DNA of 64,000 nucleotides. Origin: Bacillus sp. BGMRC 2118 (GTDB taxonomy: Bacteria; Bacillota; Bacilli; Bacillales; SA4). This document shows, one piece after another, positions 1-7,977 of the stretch (position 1 is its first letter; every line of letters starts with the position of its first letter). Below the pieces are notes generated by a model that was not told the DNA's origin, did not search any database, and worked only from the letters and a program-made list of their open reading frames with translations. The position numbers were made by a program, and so were the translations under genes. The stretch lies in the NCBI GenBank assembly GCA_008364785.1, contig VTTJ01000010.1, positions 62,001-126,000 of the forward strand. The letters run 5' to 3'.

Positions 1-16
1 TGGAGGTTGAAGCATA

Positions 17-853
17 ATGAAATTTAGAAAAAATGTGACTTCTACCTTTGCTTATATCATTTCAATTATTGCACTAGTTGCATTTATTTTTCCTTTTGTC
101 TTGTTGATTCTTAACTCATTTAAGGACAATGGAGAGATTTTGACAAATCCATTCTCTATGCCGACTAGTTGGGATTTTGATCAATTTTTACAAGTAATTG
201 AGGCAATGAATTTTATGGTTACGTTTAAAAATACGTTCCTCATTACAACCATTAGTACTTTGTTTATCGTTATATTCTCAGCAATGGCAGCTTATCATAT
301 GGTAAGAAGACCAACAAAATTTAATAAATTTTTCTTTATGATACTAGTAGCTTCAATGGTTATACCATTTCAAACGTTGATGATCCCATTAATATACATT
401 TACGGTGCGAAGCTTCAGTTAATTGATGCTATTCCTATTCCACTATTAATCTTCTTTTATATTGGATTTGGGAGTGCATTATCAATCTTTATATTCCACG
501 GATTTATTAAATCCATTCCTGTAGAGATTGAAGAGGCAGCACGAATAGACGGCTGTAATACGATTCAAACCTTTTTTATTATCGTATTTCCTATGTTACG
601 CCCGATCGCTGTAACCGTTGCGATTTTAAATATCCTATGGATCTGGAATGATTACCTATTACCATCACTCGTATTAAATAATGAAGCAGTCTATACGATG
701 CCTGTTATGATGAAGGTATTTAACGGTACGTACATGAATAACTGGGAACTATTAATTCCGGCGATTCTATTAACAGTACTACCAATTTTAATTCTGTACA
801 TTATTGGCCAGAAATCTATTATTAATGGAGTCATGCAAGGTTCAATAAAATAA
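17..853 (+). CDS. Carbohydrate ABC transporter permease (MalG-like)
   Basis: This is an inner-membrane permease of the binding-protein-dependent sugar importers (MalG/MsmG/GanQ type), about 278 residues, the usual length. About six hydrophobic segments are visible, the first at residues 11-33. The cytoplasmic EAA loop that docks on the ATPase is clear around residues 171-195 (EIEEAARIDGCN, then PMLRP). A Shine-Dalgarno site (TGGAGG) lies at the very start of the window, so the binding protein and first permease are expected just upstream, outside it. It is the last gene of its operon, because a hairpin terminator follows. The sugar cannot be told from this sequence. Confidence 0.9.
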   Translation: MKFRKNVTSTFAYIISIIALVAFIFPFVLLILNSFKDNGEILTNPFSMPTSWDFDQFLQVIEAMNFMVTFKNTFLITTISTLFIVIFSAMAAYHMVRRPTKFNKFFFMILVASMVIPFQTLMIPLIYIYGAKLQLIDAIPIPLLIFFYIGFGSALSIFIFHGFIKSIPVEIEEAARIDGCNTIQTFFIIVFPMLRPIAVTVAILNILWIWNDYLLPSLVLNNEAVYTMPVMMKVFNGTYMNNWELLIPAILLTVLPILILYIIGQKSIINGVMQGSIK

Positions 854-865
854 TAATGGAAAAAG

Positions 866-905
866 CAGGGGAAGATTACAATGAAATCTATCCCTGTTTT
901 TTATT
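866..905 (+). terminator. Rho-independent terminator after sugar permease
   Basis: A stem starting CAGGG and closing CCCTG, about 12 pairs with one mismatch and one G-U pair, is followed by a T-rich tract. It ends the sugar ABC operon. Confidence 0.8.
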
Positions 906-948
906 TTTTATATAAAATATACTAAAAGAATACTGGAGGGGAGCGAAA

Positions 949-1608
949 ATGAAGGAAAAAGTTGCAGTTTCCTGGAGTGGTGGAAAGGACAGTGCATTCG
1001 CACTATACCGTCTGATAAAGGAAGATAACTATATAATAGACTCATTGTTTACGACCATAACAGAAGACGTTAATCGTATTAGTATACATGGTGTTCGGGA
1101 GCAACTACTAGAAAGACAGGCTGCTAGCCTTGGCTATCCTTTAAGGAAAATGTATATCCCGTTGGAGTGCTCAAATGAAGTGTATAACGAAAGAATGGAT
1201 TCACAATTACTAGAGTTAAAGGGTGAGGAAATAGATACTGTCATGTTCGGTGATATACATCTGGAGGATGTTCGAGCTTACCGGGAACAGTTAGTTATGA
1301 AGCATGGTATAAAGGCGATATTTCCTCTTTGGGGGAGTAAAACAGCTGACCTTGTTACTGAATTTTGTAGATTGAATTTTAAGACAATCACAACATGTAT
1401 AGATAATGAAAAACTGGGACCAGATTTTCTTGGAAGAACAATAGATGCTAACTTCATAAAAGAATTAAGACCAGAGATAGATCCATGTGGGGAAAATGGG
1501 GAATACCATACATTTACATATGATGGTCCGATTTTTGCTGATCAAATAGAAATTTCGATAGGAGAGTACGTAAATAAAGGGAGGTTTACTTTCGTCGATT
1601 TGTATTAA
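949..1608 (+). CDS. Dph6-like ATP pyrophosphatase (adenine nucleotide alpha hydrolase fold)
   Basis: The N-terminus holds the PP-loop SGGKDS (about residues 10-15), the ATP-binding signature of the N-type ATP pyrophosphatases. The rest matches the MJ0570/Dph6 family in layout: MFGDIHLEDVR in the middle and a C-terminal DPCGENGEYHTF motif around residue 178. Eukaryotic and archaeal relatives amidate diphthine on EF-2. Bacteria lack diphthamide, so the substrate here is unknown and the usual label, diphthine--ammonia ligase, should not be read literally. The 219-residue length is typical. A strong SD (GGAGGGG) precedes the ATG. It appears to be a single-gene unit between a terminator and a riboswitch. 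Confidence 0.82.
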   Translation: MKEKVAVSWSGGKDSAFALYRLIKEDNYIIDSLFTTITEDVNRISIHGVREQLLERQAASLGYPLRKMYIPLECSNEVYNERMDSQLLELKGEEIDTVMFGDIHLEDVRAYREQLVMKHGIKAIFPLWGSKTADLVTEFCRLNFKTITTCIDNEKLGPDFLGRTIDANFIKELRPEIDPCGENGEYHTFTYDGPIFADQIEISIGEYVNKGRFTFVDLY

Positions 1609-1663
1609 TTTATGCCCCATAAAGTACCATTTTTTTTAGACTATTTATTTCATAGAAATACAG

Positions 1664-1669
1664 TATAAT
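1664..1669 (+). promoter_or_regulatory. Candidate -10 element for riboswitch transcript
   Basis: A perfect TATAAT lies about 20 bases before the c-di-GMP aptamer. No good -35 hexamer is seen at 17 bases, so the promoter may be weak or activator-dependent. Confidence 0.45.
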
Positions 1670-1688
1670 ATAGAAAAATAAACTGAAA

Positions 1689-1768
1689 AAGGCAAACTTC
1701 ACCGAAAGGGAAGGACGCAAAGCTATGAGCCTAAGCGCAAGAATGCGTATGGTTGTCAGGTTGCCAGG
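1689..1768 (+). ncRNA. Cyclic di-GMP-I riboswitch (GEMM-I)
   Basis: The conserved GEMM-I core is present in order: GGCAAAC, a GAAA tetraloop stem, GGACGCAAAGC, GCCTAA, a variable hairpin closed by GCGCAAGAATGCGT, then ATGG and the closing strand GGTTGCC that pairs with GGCAAAC. The GAAA tetraloop and its receptor-like GCCTAA segment are the tertiary contact of this class. It lies directly upstream of a secreted-protein gene with no intervening terminator, and it is followed by a hairpin over the ribosome binding site, which suggests translational control. Confidence 0.93.
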
Positions 1769-1769
1769 T

Positions 1770-1801
1770 TCCACTCTGTGAGCCTTGGCTTACAGAGTGG
1801 A
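1770..1801 (+). promoter_or_regulatory. SD-sequestering hairpin (riboswitch expression platform)
   Basis: The arms 1770-1784 and 1787-1801 are complementary over 15 bases (TCCACTCTG with CAGAGTGGA at the base). The 3' arm runs into the Shine-Dalgarno GGAGG at 1799-1803, eight bases before the ATG at 1812. There is no T tract, so this is not a terminator. It should block ribosome binding unless it is opened or bypassed. Whether c-di-GMP raises or lowers expression cannot be read from the sequence. Confidence 0.8.
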
Positions 1802-1811
1802 GGAACATAAA

Positions 1812-2681
1812 ATGAAAAAGTTTGTACTGATTATACTTAGCCTAGTAATGTTTACAGGAGTTTTTGCTATGGATACGAACGCTTCTGTCACAAAAACACA
1901 AGCTACCTGGTTATGGAATCCATGGATCATCGTAAAGGATGAGCTAGGAACCCTTGAATTTCTAAAGAAGAAAAATATAAACAAAGTATATATGCAAATT
2001 GATCGTGATATTCCAGCAACTGTCTATCAAAGTTTTATCGGAAAAGCTACACTATCTGGAATCAAAATCTATGCACTTGACGGCGCACCTGACTGGGTTG
2101 CACCAAAAGGATACAGAAGCTTGGATCAGCTAACAACGTGGTTAAAAAACTATCAAAGTGGTTCAACTTCCTCGCAAAGATTTACAGGTATCCATTTAGA
2201 TGTGGAACCCTACCTGTATAGTGGATGGTCTACTAATCAAGCAACAACCATAAAAACATATCAGTCATTATTAATGAAAGCAAAAAATAGCGCTGGAGCT
2301 TTATCACTTCCACTTGAAGCGGATATCCCATTTTGGTTTGACGAAATTCAATATAAGAACACATATGGTAAAGGAATTTTAGTAGAATGGGTCATTATGA
2401 ATACACATGGAGTTTCCATTATGGCTTATAGAGATAATGCTGCTATGATTATTGAATTATCACAAAGAGAAGTGGACTTAGCAGGAAAATATAAAAAGCA
2501 AGTCGTGATTGGTGTTGAAACAGGTGAAACAGGCGAAGGTGACTATCTTTCCTTCTATGAAGAAGGAGAGGCGTATATGAATCAGGAACTTGATATAGTA
2601 GACAGTTACTATTCCATTCATCCAGGATACAGTGGGATTGCTGTTCATCATGTTGACAGCTGGAAGACTATGCGTCAATAA
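1812..2681 (+). CDS. Secreted TIM-barrel-like protein under c-di-GMP control
   Basis: This is a 289-residue protein with an N-terminal signal peptide (MKKFVLIILSLVMFTGVFAM, then a likely cut near residue 23). I do not recognise a named family. Strand-like segments with motifs INKVYMQIDR, TGIHLDVEPY, PLEADIPFWF, GVSIMAYRD and KKQVVIGVETGE are spaced as in a (beta/alpha)8 barrel, and DVEPY recalls the acid-x-acid centre of GH18-like hydrolases. The start at 1812 is chosen because GGAGG ends eight bases before it; an in-frame TTG at 1785 falls inside the regulatory hairpin. By inference it could be an extracellular glycosidase acting on matrix or wall polymer when c-di-GMP levels change. A terminator follows. 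Confidence 0.7.
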   Translation: MKKFVLIILSLVMFTGVFAMDTNASVTKTQATWLWNPWIIVKDELGTLEFLKKKNINKVYMQIDRDIPATVYQSFIGKATLSGIKIYALDGAPDWVAPKGYRSLDQLTTWLKNYQSGSTSSQRFTGIHLDVEPYLYSGWSTNQATTIKTYQSLLMKAKNSAGALSLPLEADIPFWFDEIQYKNTYGKGILVEWVIMNTHGVSIMAYRDNAAMIIELSQREVDLAGKYKKQVVIGVETGETGEGDYLSFYEEGEAYMNQELDIVDSYYSIHPGYSGIAVHHVDSWKTMRQ

Positions 2682-2686
2682 CTAAA

Positions 2687-2722
2687 AAGCAGCTACCGTA
2701 ATAGTTTACGGAGCTGCTTTAC
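2687..2722 (+). terminator. Rho-independent terminator
   Basis: Stem AGCAGCT-CCGTAA with TTACGG-AGCTGCT and a short loop, then a T-rich stretch. It ends the c-di-GMP-controlled gene. Confidence 0.85.
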
Positions 2723-2783
2723 TTATTTTATCTGAGTTGGAACTACGTCATAACGATTCACTTAATTAATTTTCATTCAAAAG

Positions 2784-3206
2784 TTAGTAATCCTGTCTTA
2801 GAGATGTATTAAATTTTAACAACAAAGAACCAAATAACCGTTGATCAGATTCTTCCCAATCAGCTAGCAGTTCTTTTATCTTTGCAAGTCGATTTTTTTT
2901 ATATTTATGTAGTTCCTCATTTCCCAGATCTGTAAGTTGATAAGTATACGCTCTTCTATCGAAGTGATCAGGAACCTTTACTACATATCCTTTCTTGGCT
3001 AGAGCGGCAGCTTGTCTGCTGACAGTTGATACATCTAATCGAAGAGATAATGCGAGTGCTTTTACACCAATAGAACCTTGTGTATGTAATTGATGTAATA
3101 ATAAATAGGCAGCACGATCTAGTGTCCCGGCAGCTGCAACTGATATAATATGTCGACCAAGAAATGCTAATTCAAGTTCAATGATTTCTAGTAATTCATC
3201 TGTCAT
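2784..3206 (-). CDS. MarR family transcriptional regulator
   Basis: A 140-residue winged-helix protein of the usual MarR length. The recognition helix region (LALSLRLDVSTVSRQAAALAKKGYV, residues about 50-75) and the wing (DHFDRRAYTYQLTDLGNEEL) are clear. The SD GAGGTG precedes the ATG. It is transcribed away from the TetR-MMPL pair, with about 190 bases between the starts. Ligand and targets cannot be read from the sequence; it may control itself or a neighbour. Confidence 0.87.
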   Translation of the reverse strand: MTDELLEIIELELAFLGRHIISVAAAGTLDRAAYLLLHQLHTQGSIGVKALALSLRLDVSTVSRQAAALAKKGYVVKVPDHFDRRAYTYQLTDLGNEELHKYKKNRLAKIKELLADWEESDQRLFGSLLLKFNTSLRQDY

Positions 3207-3393
3207 GATTATTCACCTCAATATTCCTCACTCTGATGATAATAATGGCTGAATAAAGATGTCAATTTCTAACTCTTTAAGAGATGAAAAGTTTTGGAGT
3301 AACAAGAGGAATGATTCTAAGGAAAGACAATGAGTAGGATATTCCTTTGTTCTATCCTTATAATTCATTATAATAAAAACTGAGGTGAACAAA

Positions 3394-3969
3394 TTGGCAC
3401 GCGAGAGAAAGTTTACAGATGAGGAATTATATAATGCTGTGAAGTCTATTCTTCTTGAACAAGGTTATGAAGGATTTACATTTAGTCTTTTGGCGGACCG
3501 TCTTGAAGTATCAAGAGGGGCTATTTATAAATATTACGAAAATAAAGAATCGCTCATAACTCAATATATGGTGTATGAAATGGATCAGTTTATCAAAGAG
3601 CTTGAAAGGATCCATCAGTTTGAAGGATTTGAACAGCAATTTGATGTGTTAATGGAGATTATTTTTAATAAACAGGAAGTTCATCAATTAATCGCAATTG
3701 CACAACATATTATTAACCATAATGATGAAAAGCTCAAAGAATATAAAGAAAAGTTAGAAAAGCTACCGTTACAGATGTATCTACAGCTGCAGACATTTAT
3801 CCAAGTAGGAAAAAGTAGCGGGAAGTTAAAGAAAACAATTCCAGATAGTTTAATGATAGGATTTATTTTACAATCTATTGCGATTCCTAATCATACGAGA
3901 ATTCCACAATCTGAATGGATTACATATATAAAGGAAATGATTAGTCAAGGATTGTTCACACATTCATAA
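3394..3969 (+). CDS. TetR family regulator of the adjacent MMPL transporter
   Basis: The N-terminal TetR DNA-binding domain is visible (EELYNAVKSILLEQGYEGFTFSLLADRL, then VSRGAIYKYYENKESL, residues about 9-58), followed by a helical ligand domain; about 191 residues. The TTG at 3394 is preferred because the SD TGAGGTG ends about six bases before it; an in-frame GTG at 3385 lies inside that SD. It sits just upstream of an MMPL exporter in the same direction, with an inverted-repeat region between them, so it probably represses the pump and perhaps itself. Confidence 0.87.
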   Translation: MARERKFTDEELYNAVKSILLEQGYEGFTFSLLADRLEVSRGAIYKYYENKESLITQYMVYEMDQFIKELERIHQFEGFEQQFDVLMEIIFNKQEVHQLIAIAQHIINHNDEKLKEYKEKLEKLPLQMYLQLQTFIQVGKSSGKLKKTIPDSLMIGFILQSIAIPNHTRIPQSEWITYIKEMISQGLFTHS

Positions 3970-3976
3970 TTGACGC

Positions 3977-4046
3977 AAAAGTCACTTTGACAGATAATAA
4001 GGGTGACAGATGTGTCATTTATTTTTTGGTCAAAGTGACACTTTTG
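3977..4046. promoter_or_regulatory. Candidate TetR operator array between TetR and MMPL genes
   Basis: GTCACTTTGAC (3981-3991) and its exact reverse complement GTCAAAGTGAC (4029-4039) are 37 bases apart. Each is also a short GTCA-N3-TGAC palindrome. A third palindrome, TGACA-N4-TGTCA, lies between them near 4004-4017. Repeated TGAC/GTCA half-sites next to a TetR gene suggest regulator binding. The long arms could also form an RNA hairpin, but no T tract follows. Confidence 0.5.
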
Positions 4047-4089
4047 TTACTTTGAAAAAATAACTATTTCTATAATGAGGAGGTTAACC

Positions 4090-6198
4090 ATGAATTCATT
4101 TTTACGATCAATAACTGACCGTGTATCTTCTAAAAAAGGGATGTGGAAGACACTTTCTATTTGGCTGATTGTTACCATAGGACTCGCTGTTTTTGCACCG
4201 AGTGCGAAGGAGTATGAATCTTCAAGTATACAGTCTCTACCGGATGATGCTAAATCCATCATTGCTCAAGAGAAGGTTGATAAATATTTCTCTGATAATG
4301 AAGGATTACCTGCAATATTAGTTTTTCAATCACAATCTGATAATAAAGAATTGTCTTTAGAGGAATTTGTACCCTTCTTTGAAGGAATAGAAAAGGTGGA
4401 AGGTATTAAGGAGATTGTACCTTTAACAACCTTGCCGCCACAGGCGACTGCTTCCTTTATCTCAGAAGATAGAACCACGGTGATTCTACCATTAACATTT
4501 GAGGCTTCTTTAGAGGCAAAAGAAATTAGAACAAAGCAAGAGCAAATTGAAGAATTAGTTAAGAATGATACAGACTTAAAACTGTATATTACAGGTCCAG
4601 CGGGAATCGGAGTTGATTCCTTGAATTTATTTTCACGTGCGGACGTTGTGTTATTGCTATCAACAGTTGGATTGATATTAATTTTATTGATTGTTATTTA
4701 TCGCTCACCATTATTGGCACTTATTCCATTATTGGCTGCAGCATTTGTGTATGAAGTTGTAAACCAGACACTAGGACTTATGGGAATGGCAGGTTTAGTC
4801 ATTAGTAATCAGACATTCTCCATTATGACAATCCTGTTATTTGCAGCAGTTATTGATTACTCTCTATTTGTATTTTCTAGATATCGTGAAGAGCTGAAGA
4901 AGAATGAAAGTAAACACATTGCAATGAAAGCAGCAATGAGAGAAACAGGACTTCCTGTATTTTTCTCAGGTGGTACGGTATTAGCCGCAATGCTGGTATT
5001 ATTCTTCGGAGAATTTGGAGAGTATCGAAATTTTGCTCCAGTATTTGCAACAGCGATGCTCATCATCATGTTTGCATCTATTACTTTAGTTCCTGCACTC
5101 TTTACCTTATTCGGTAGAAAATCCTTCTGGCCTAAAATTCCAAAGGTTGGAGAAGAGGCTATTAAATCTAGCTCAGTATGGAGTAGAATTGCACGTTATG
5201 TTGTAAGAAAGCCTGTAGTTTCGGTAAGTGTAATCGGTATTATTTTACTTCTGTCTGCCTTGAACATGTTTAATTTAAAATATGAATTTGATACAATCAA
5301 ATCCTTCCCAGAGGATATGCCTTCTCGAGTAGGATATGAAATTTTAGAAGATAAGTTTGAAAAAGGGGATTTGGCACCCACAACAATCGTAGTTGAAGGG
5401 AAGAATACATTTACTGAAGAGCAAAAGAATACCTTGAATGAGGTTCTATTAGAACAAGAACTTGTAAGTAGTGTTCGGTTGAGTGGAACGGCAGAGGAAG
5501 ATAAAGTACTTCAATATACGTTAACATTTAAGGAAAACCCATATGAAATTCAGACAATGGATGCTCTAGAAAAAATGAGAGATAACAGTGAAGAGATTCT
5601 AGATTCCAGCAATATTGAGGGTGACATTTATTTTGCTGGAGAAACAGCTAAAAGAGTCGATGACCGATCGATTAACAATCGAGATCTGATCGTGATTGTC
5701 CTACTTGAATCAATCTTAATCTTTGCGATGCTGATTGTGATGACGAAATCATTCAGACTTCCACTCTATATGATGGGAACAATTCTTATTTCCTTCCTAG
5801 CAGCGGTAGGGCTTGGTATGTTCTTAAGTAACGTTTTATTTGGTATTGATACAATCAGTAATCGTGTTCCTTTATATTCATTCGTATTTCTAGTTGCACT
5901 AGGAATTGACTACAATATCATTTTAATTTCGAGATTTTTGGAAGAGCGAAAGAAATATCCTGTTAAGAAGGCAGTGGAGATAGCGGTTTCTTCTACCGGG
6001 GGCGTCATATCATCTGCGGGTATCATTCTCGCTGCGACCTTTGCTGTATTAATGACACAGCCGATTCAGCTATTATTTGTCTTCGGATTTATCGTAGCGG
6101 TCGGTATCATCCTAGATACCTTCCTTATTAGAGGAATTTTATTACCAGCATTACTCGTTTTATTAGAAAAAGATAAGCCATTAGAGGCGAAGGAATAA
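4090..6198 (+). CDS. MMPL/RND family transporter (YdfJ-like)
   Basis: A 702-residue membrane protein with two repeats, each a transmembrane helix, an extracytoplasmic domain and five clustered helices (about residues 190-345 and 540-695). This is the MMPL layout. Paired motifs VIDYSLFVFSRYREE and GIDYNIILISRFLEER carry the conserved Asp-Tyr of helix 4 thought to relay protons. It resembles B. subtilis YdfJ in length and family. The start at 4090 is chosen because the SD AGGAGG sits just before it; an in-frame ATG at 4075 overlaps that SD. The upstream TetR gene and operator-like repeats suggest drug- or lipid-induced expression. The substrate is unknown. Confidence 0.87.
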   Translation: MNSFLRSITDRVSSKKGMWKTLSIWLIVTIGLAVFAPSAKEYESSSIQSLPDDAKSIIAQEKVDKYFSDNEGLPAILVFQSQSDNKELSLEEFVPFFEGIEKVEGIKEIVPLTTLPPQATASFISEDRTTVILPLTFEASLEAKEIRTKQEQIEELVKNDTDLKLYITGPAGIGVDSLNLFSRADVVLLLSTVGLILILLIVIYRSPLLALIPLLAAAFVYEVVNQTLGLMGMAGLVISNQTFSIMTILLFAAVIDYSLFVFSRYREELKKNESKHIAMKAAMRETGLPVFFSGGTVLAAMLVLFFGEFGEYRNFAPVFATAMLIIMFASITLVPALFTLFGRKSFWPKIPKVGEEAIKSSSVWSRIARYVVRKPVVSVSVIGIILLLSALNMFNLKYEFDTIKSFPEDMPSRVGYEILEDKFEKGDLAPTTIVVEGKNTFTEEQKNTLNEVLLEQELVSSVRLSGTAEEDKVLQYTLTFKENPYEIQTMDALEKMRDNSEEILDSSNIEGDIYFAGETAKRVDDRSINNRDLIVIVLLESILIFAMLIVMTKSFRLPLYMMGTILISFLAAVGLGMFLSNVLFGIDTISNRVPLYSFVFLVALGIDYNIILISRFLEERKKYPVKKAVEIAVSSTGGVISSAGIILAATFAVLMTQPIQLLFVFGFIVAVGIILDTFLIRGILLPALLVLLEKDKPLEAKE

Positions 6199-6200
6199 AG

Positions 6201-6227
6201 AGAGAGCGACTTGCTCTCTTTTTTTTA
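6201..6227 (+). terminator. Rho-independent terminator after MMPL gene
   Basis: Seven-pair stem AGAGAGC/GCTCTCT with a 5-base loop and an 8-base T run. Confidence 0.88.
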
Positions 6228-6252
6228 TTATAAAGTGTTCTTGCTGCAGGAT

Positions 6253-6366
6253 TCCTTCAGAAGTAGAAGAATTCCTACAACTTTTTGTTAGTATCCCTTT
6301 AAAAGTAGATGAATCCCTACACGTTTCAAACAAAATCCCTTCAAAATACAGAAAAGTCCATCAACC
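6253..6366. repeat. Three degenerate direct repeats of about 42 bp
   Basis: Copies begin near 6253, 6294 and 6336 with the shared pattern TCCCTTCAAAAGTAGA, then GAATCCCTACA in various states of decay. They lie in the gap before adaA. No hairpin or coding function is evident. They could be old binding sites or a decayed tandem repeat. Confidence 0.45.
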
Positions 6367-6479
6367 TACCATTTTGGAACACGATAATTAACTGAAGACC
6401 ATAACAGCAAGAATAAGGACGAAATACATGTTTACATATTGATAATATAAGTATAATGAAGAAGTAAGAGGTGAACTAA

Positions 6480-7079
6480 ATGGATGAAAAGCAATTGGCA
6501 GGACCCGTACAACTCTCGTTTAATGAGATGTGGGAAAGAATTTTAGCTTGTGACAAAGCATATGATGGTTTATTTTATACTGCAGTAAAAACCACAAAAA
6601 TTTATTGCCGACCATCTTGCCGATCAAGAAAGCCGAAAAAGTGTAACGTCTCATTTTACTTTGACATCATGCAAGTAGAAGAAGCGGGCTATCGAGCATG
6701 TAAAAGATGTCAACCAGAGGTTGAATATTCTCCGCATACTGCAATTGTCCAAAAAGTTATCACCTATTTAGCATCTAATTATAGGAAATTGTTAGTTTTA
6801 CAAGATATTGCTGACCATGTAGGTGTTAGTTCTTTTTATCTTGAACGTTTATTTAAAGAGGAAACTTCAATGACGCCACGAGCTTATTTGGAGAAAATTA
6901 GAGTTGATAAAGCTGTTCATCTATTAAAATATACAGATAAAACAAGCCTTGAGGTTTGTTATGAGGCAGGATTTCAAAGTACATCCAACTTTTATCGGGT
7001 ATTCAAACGAATACATCATTGCAAGCCTGGTGAATACCGTGATGAGTTAAGGAGTTGTGAAGATGAATTGGCACGATGA
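6480..7079 (+). CDS. adaA: Methylphosphotriester-DNA methyltransferase / AraC-type activator AdaA
   Basis: The N-terminal Ada zinc domain carries the four-cysteine pattern (IYCRPSC, then KKCNV and ACKRC, about residues 40-77). One of these cysteines accepts a methyl group from DNA phosphotriesters. The C-terminal half is an AraC HTH (LQDIADHVGVSSFYLERLFKEE and LEVCYEAGFQSTSNFYRVFKR). The length of 199 residues is close to B. subtilis AdaA. It is the first gene of an alkA-adaB operon and should activate it after self-methylation. A TATAAT at 6452-6457 and SD AAGAGGTG precede the start. Confidence 0.93.
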   Translation: MDEKQLAGPVQLSFNEMWERILACDKAYDGLFYTAVKTTKIYCRPSCRSRKPKKCNVSFYFDIMQVEEAGYRACKRCQPEVEYSPHTAIVQKVITYLASNYRKLLVLQDIADHVGVSSFYLERLFKEETSMTPRAYLEKIRVDKAVHLLKYTDKTSLEVCYEAGFQSTSNFYRVFKRIHHCKPGEYRDELRSCEDELAR

Positions 7080-7977
7080 TGGTTCAACTATTGTAATTAT
7101 TCCTCCTCAGAATTTTAATTATGATGAATGTTTATTGTTCCTAGGAAGGTCAAATCAAGAAGTACTCTATCAAATTCAGGATAGTATGATATATAAGTTG
7201 ATTAAGATAGGAGAATCGTTCATCTTATTTAGTGTAAGGTTTCAAAAGAATGTCCTTTTAGTTGACTTTCCAATAGAAGCTCCGGATAAAGATATACGTA
7301 ATCAGATTGCAAGTTTCATATGGGAATGGTTTGACTTTGATTTTGAGTTAAGTCAATTTAAAAAGGTAACTGAAAATGATGAAATACTAGGTCCTCTTTC
7401 TAATCAGTATGATGGTCTTCGAATTATATGTATTCCTGATATGTTTGAGGCACTAACATGGGCAATTATCGGCCAACAAATTAATCTACCCTTTGCCTAT
7501 TCATTAAAAAGAAGGTTTGTAAAAAGGTTTGGAGAAAGCTTAATGTATAACGGGGAAACCTATTTCTGCTTTCCAACCTATGAAACAATTGCGAGAATTC
7601 ATATAGAAGAGCTAACAGAATTACAATTTTCAAAGAGAAAAGCAGAATATGTAATTGGAATTGCGAGGCTTATGGCAAATGGGGAGCTTTCAAAATCAAA
7701 AGTACTAGAGATGAATGAGTACGCTCATATGAAAAAAATGTTAACAAAAATAAGAGGTATAGGTGACTGGACGGCAGATTATGTACTCATGAAATGCTTC
7801 CATCAGCCAGATGCCTTTCCTATTTCAGATGCAGGGTTACATCAGGCATTAAAGAAACAGTTAGGACTAACTCAAAAGCCGATGATACAAGAAATAGAAG
7901 AAATTTCTAAAAACTGGAATGGATATAAAGCTTATGCCGTTTTTTATCTTTGGAGGTCATTATATGGAACTTTATAA
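7063..7977 (+). CDS. alkA: DNA-3-methyladenine glycosylase II (AlkA)
   Basis: This HhH-GPD base-excision glycosylase removes 3-methylpurines from alkylated DNA. An AlkA N-terminal domain is followed by the core domain starting near residue 120. The helix-hairpin-helix is IRGIGDWTADYVL (about residues 232-244), and the catalytic aspartate is expected in FPISDAGLHQAL just after it. The ATG at 7063 is chosen because AAGGAG ends eight bases upstream; the in-frame GTG at 7057 is too close to that SD. It overlaps adaA by 17 bases and adaB by 14, so translation is probably coupled. Confidence 0.9.
   Translation: MNWHDDGSTIVIIPPQNFNYDECLLFLGRSNQEVLYQIQDSMIYKLIKIGESFILFSVRFQKNVLLVDFPIEAPDKDIRNQIASFIWEWFDFDFELSQFKKVTENDEILGPLSNQYDGLRIICIPDMFEALTWAIIGQQINLPFAYSLKRRFVKRFGESLMYNGETYFCFPTYETIARIHIEELTELQFSKRKAEYVIGIARLMANGELSKSKVLEMNEYAHMKKMLTKIRGIGDWTADYVLMKCFHQPDAFPISDAGLHQALKKQLGLTQKPMIQEIEEISKNWNGYKAYAVFYLWRSLYGTL

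Noticed and set aside
1770..1801. The hairpin after the c-di-GMP aptamer as a transcription terminator
   Set aside because: No T tract follows; the 3' arm contains the SD, which fits translational control.
1785..1811. Upstream TTG start for the c-di-GMP-controlled protein
   Set aside because: It lies in the regulatory hairpin; the SD fits the ATG at 1812, which also gives a proper signal peptide.
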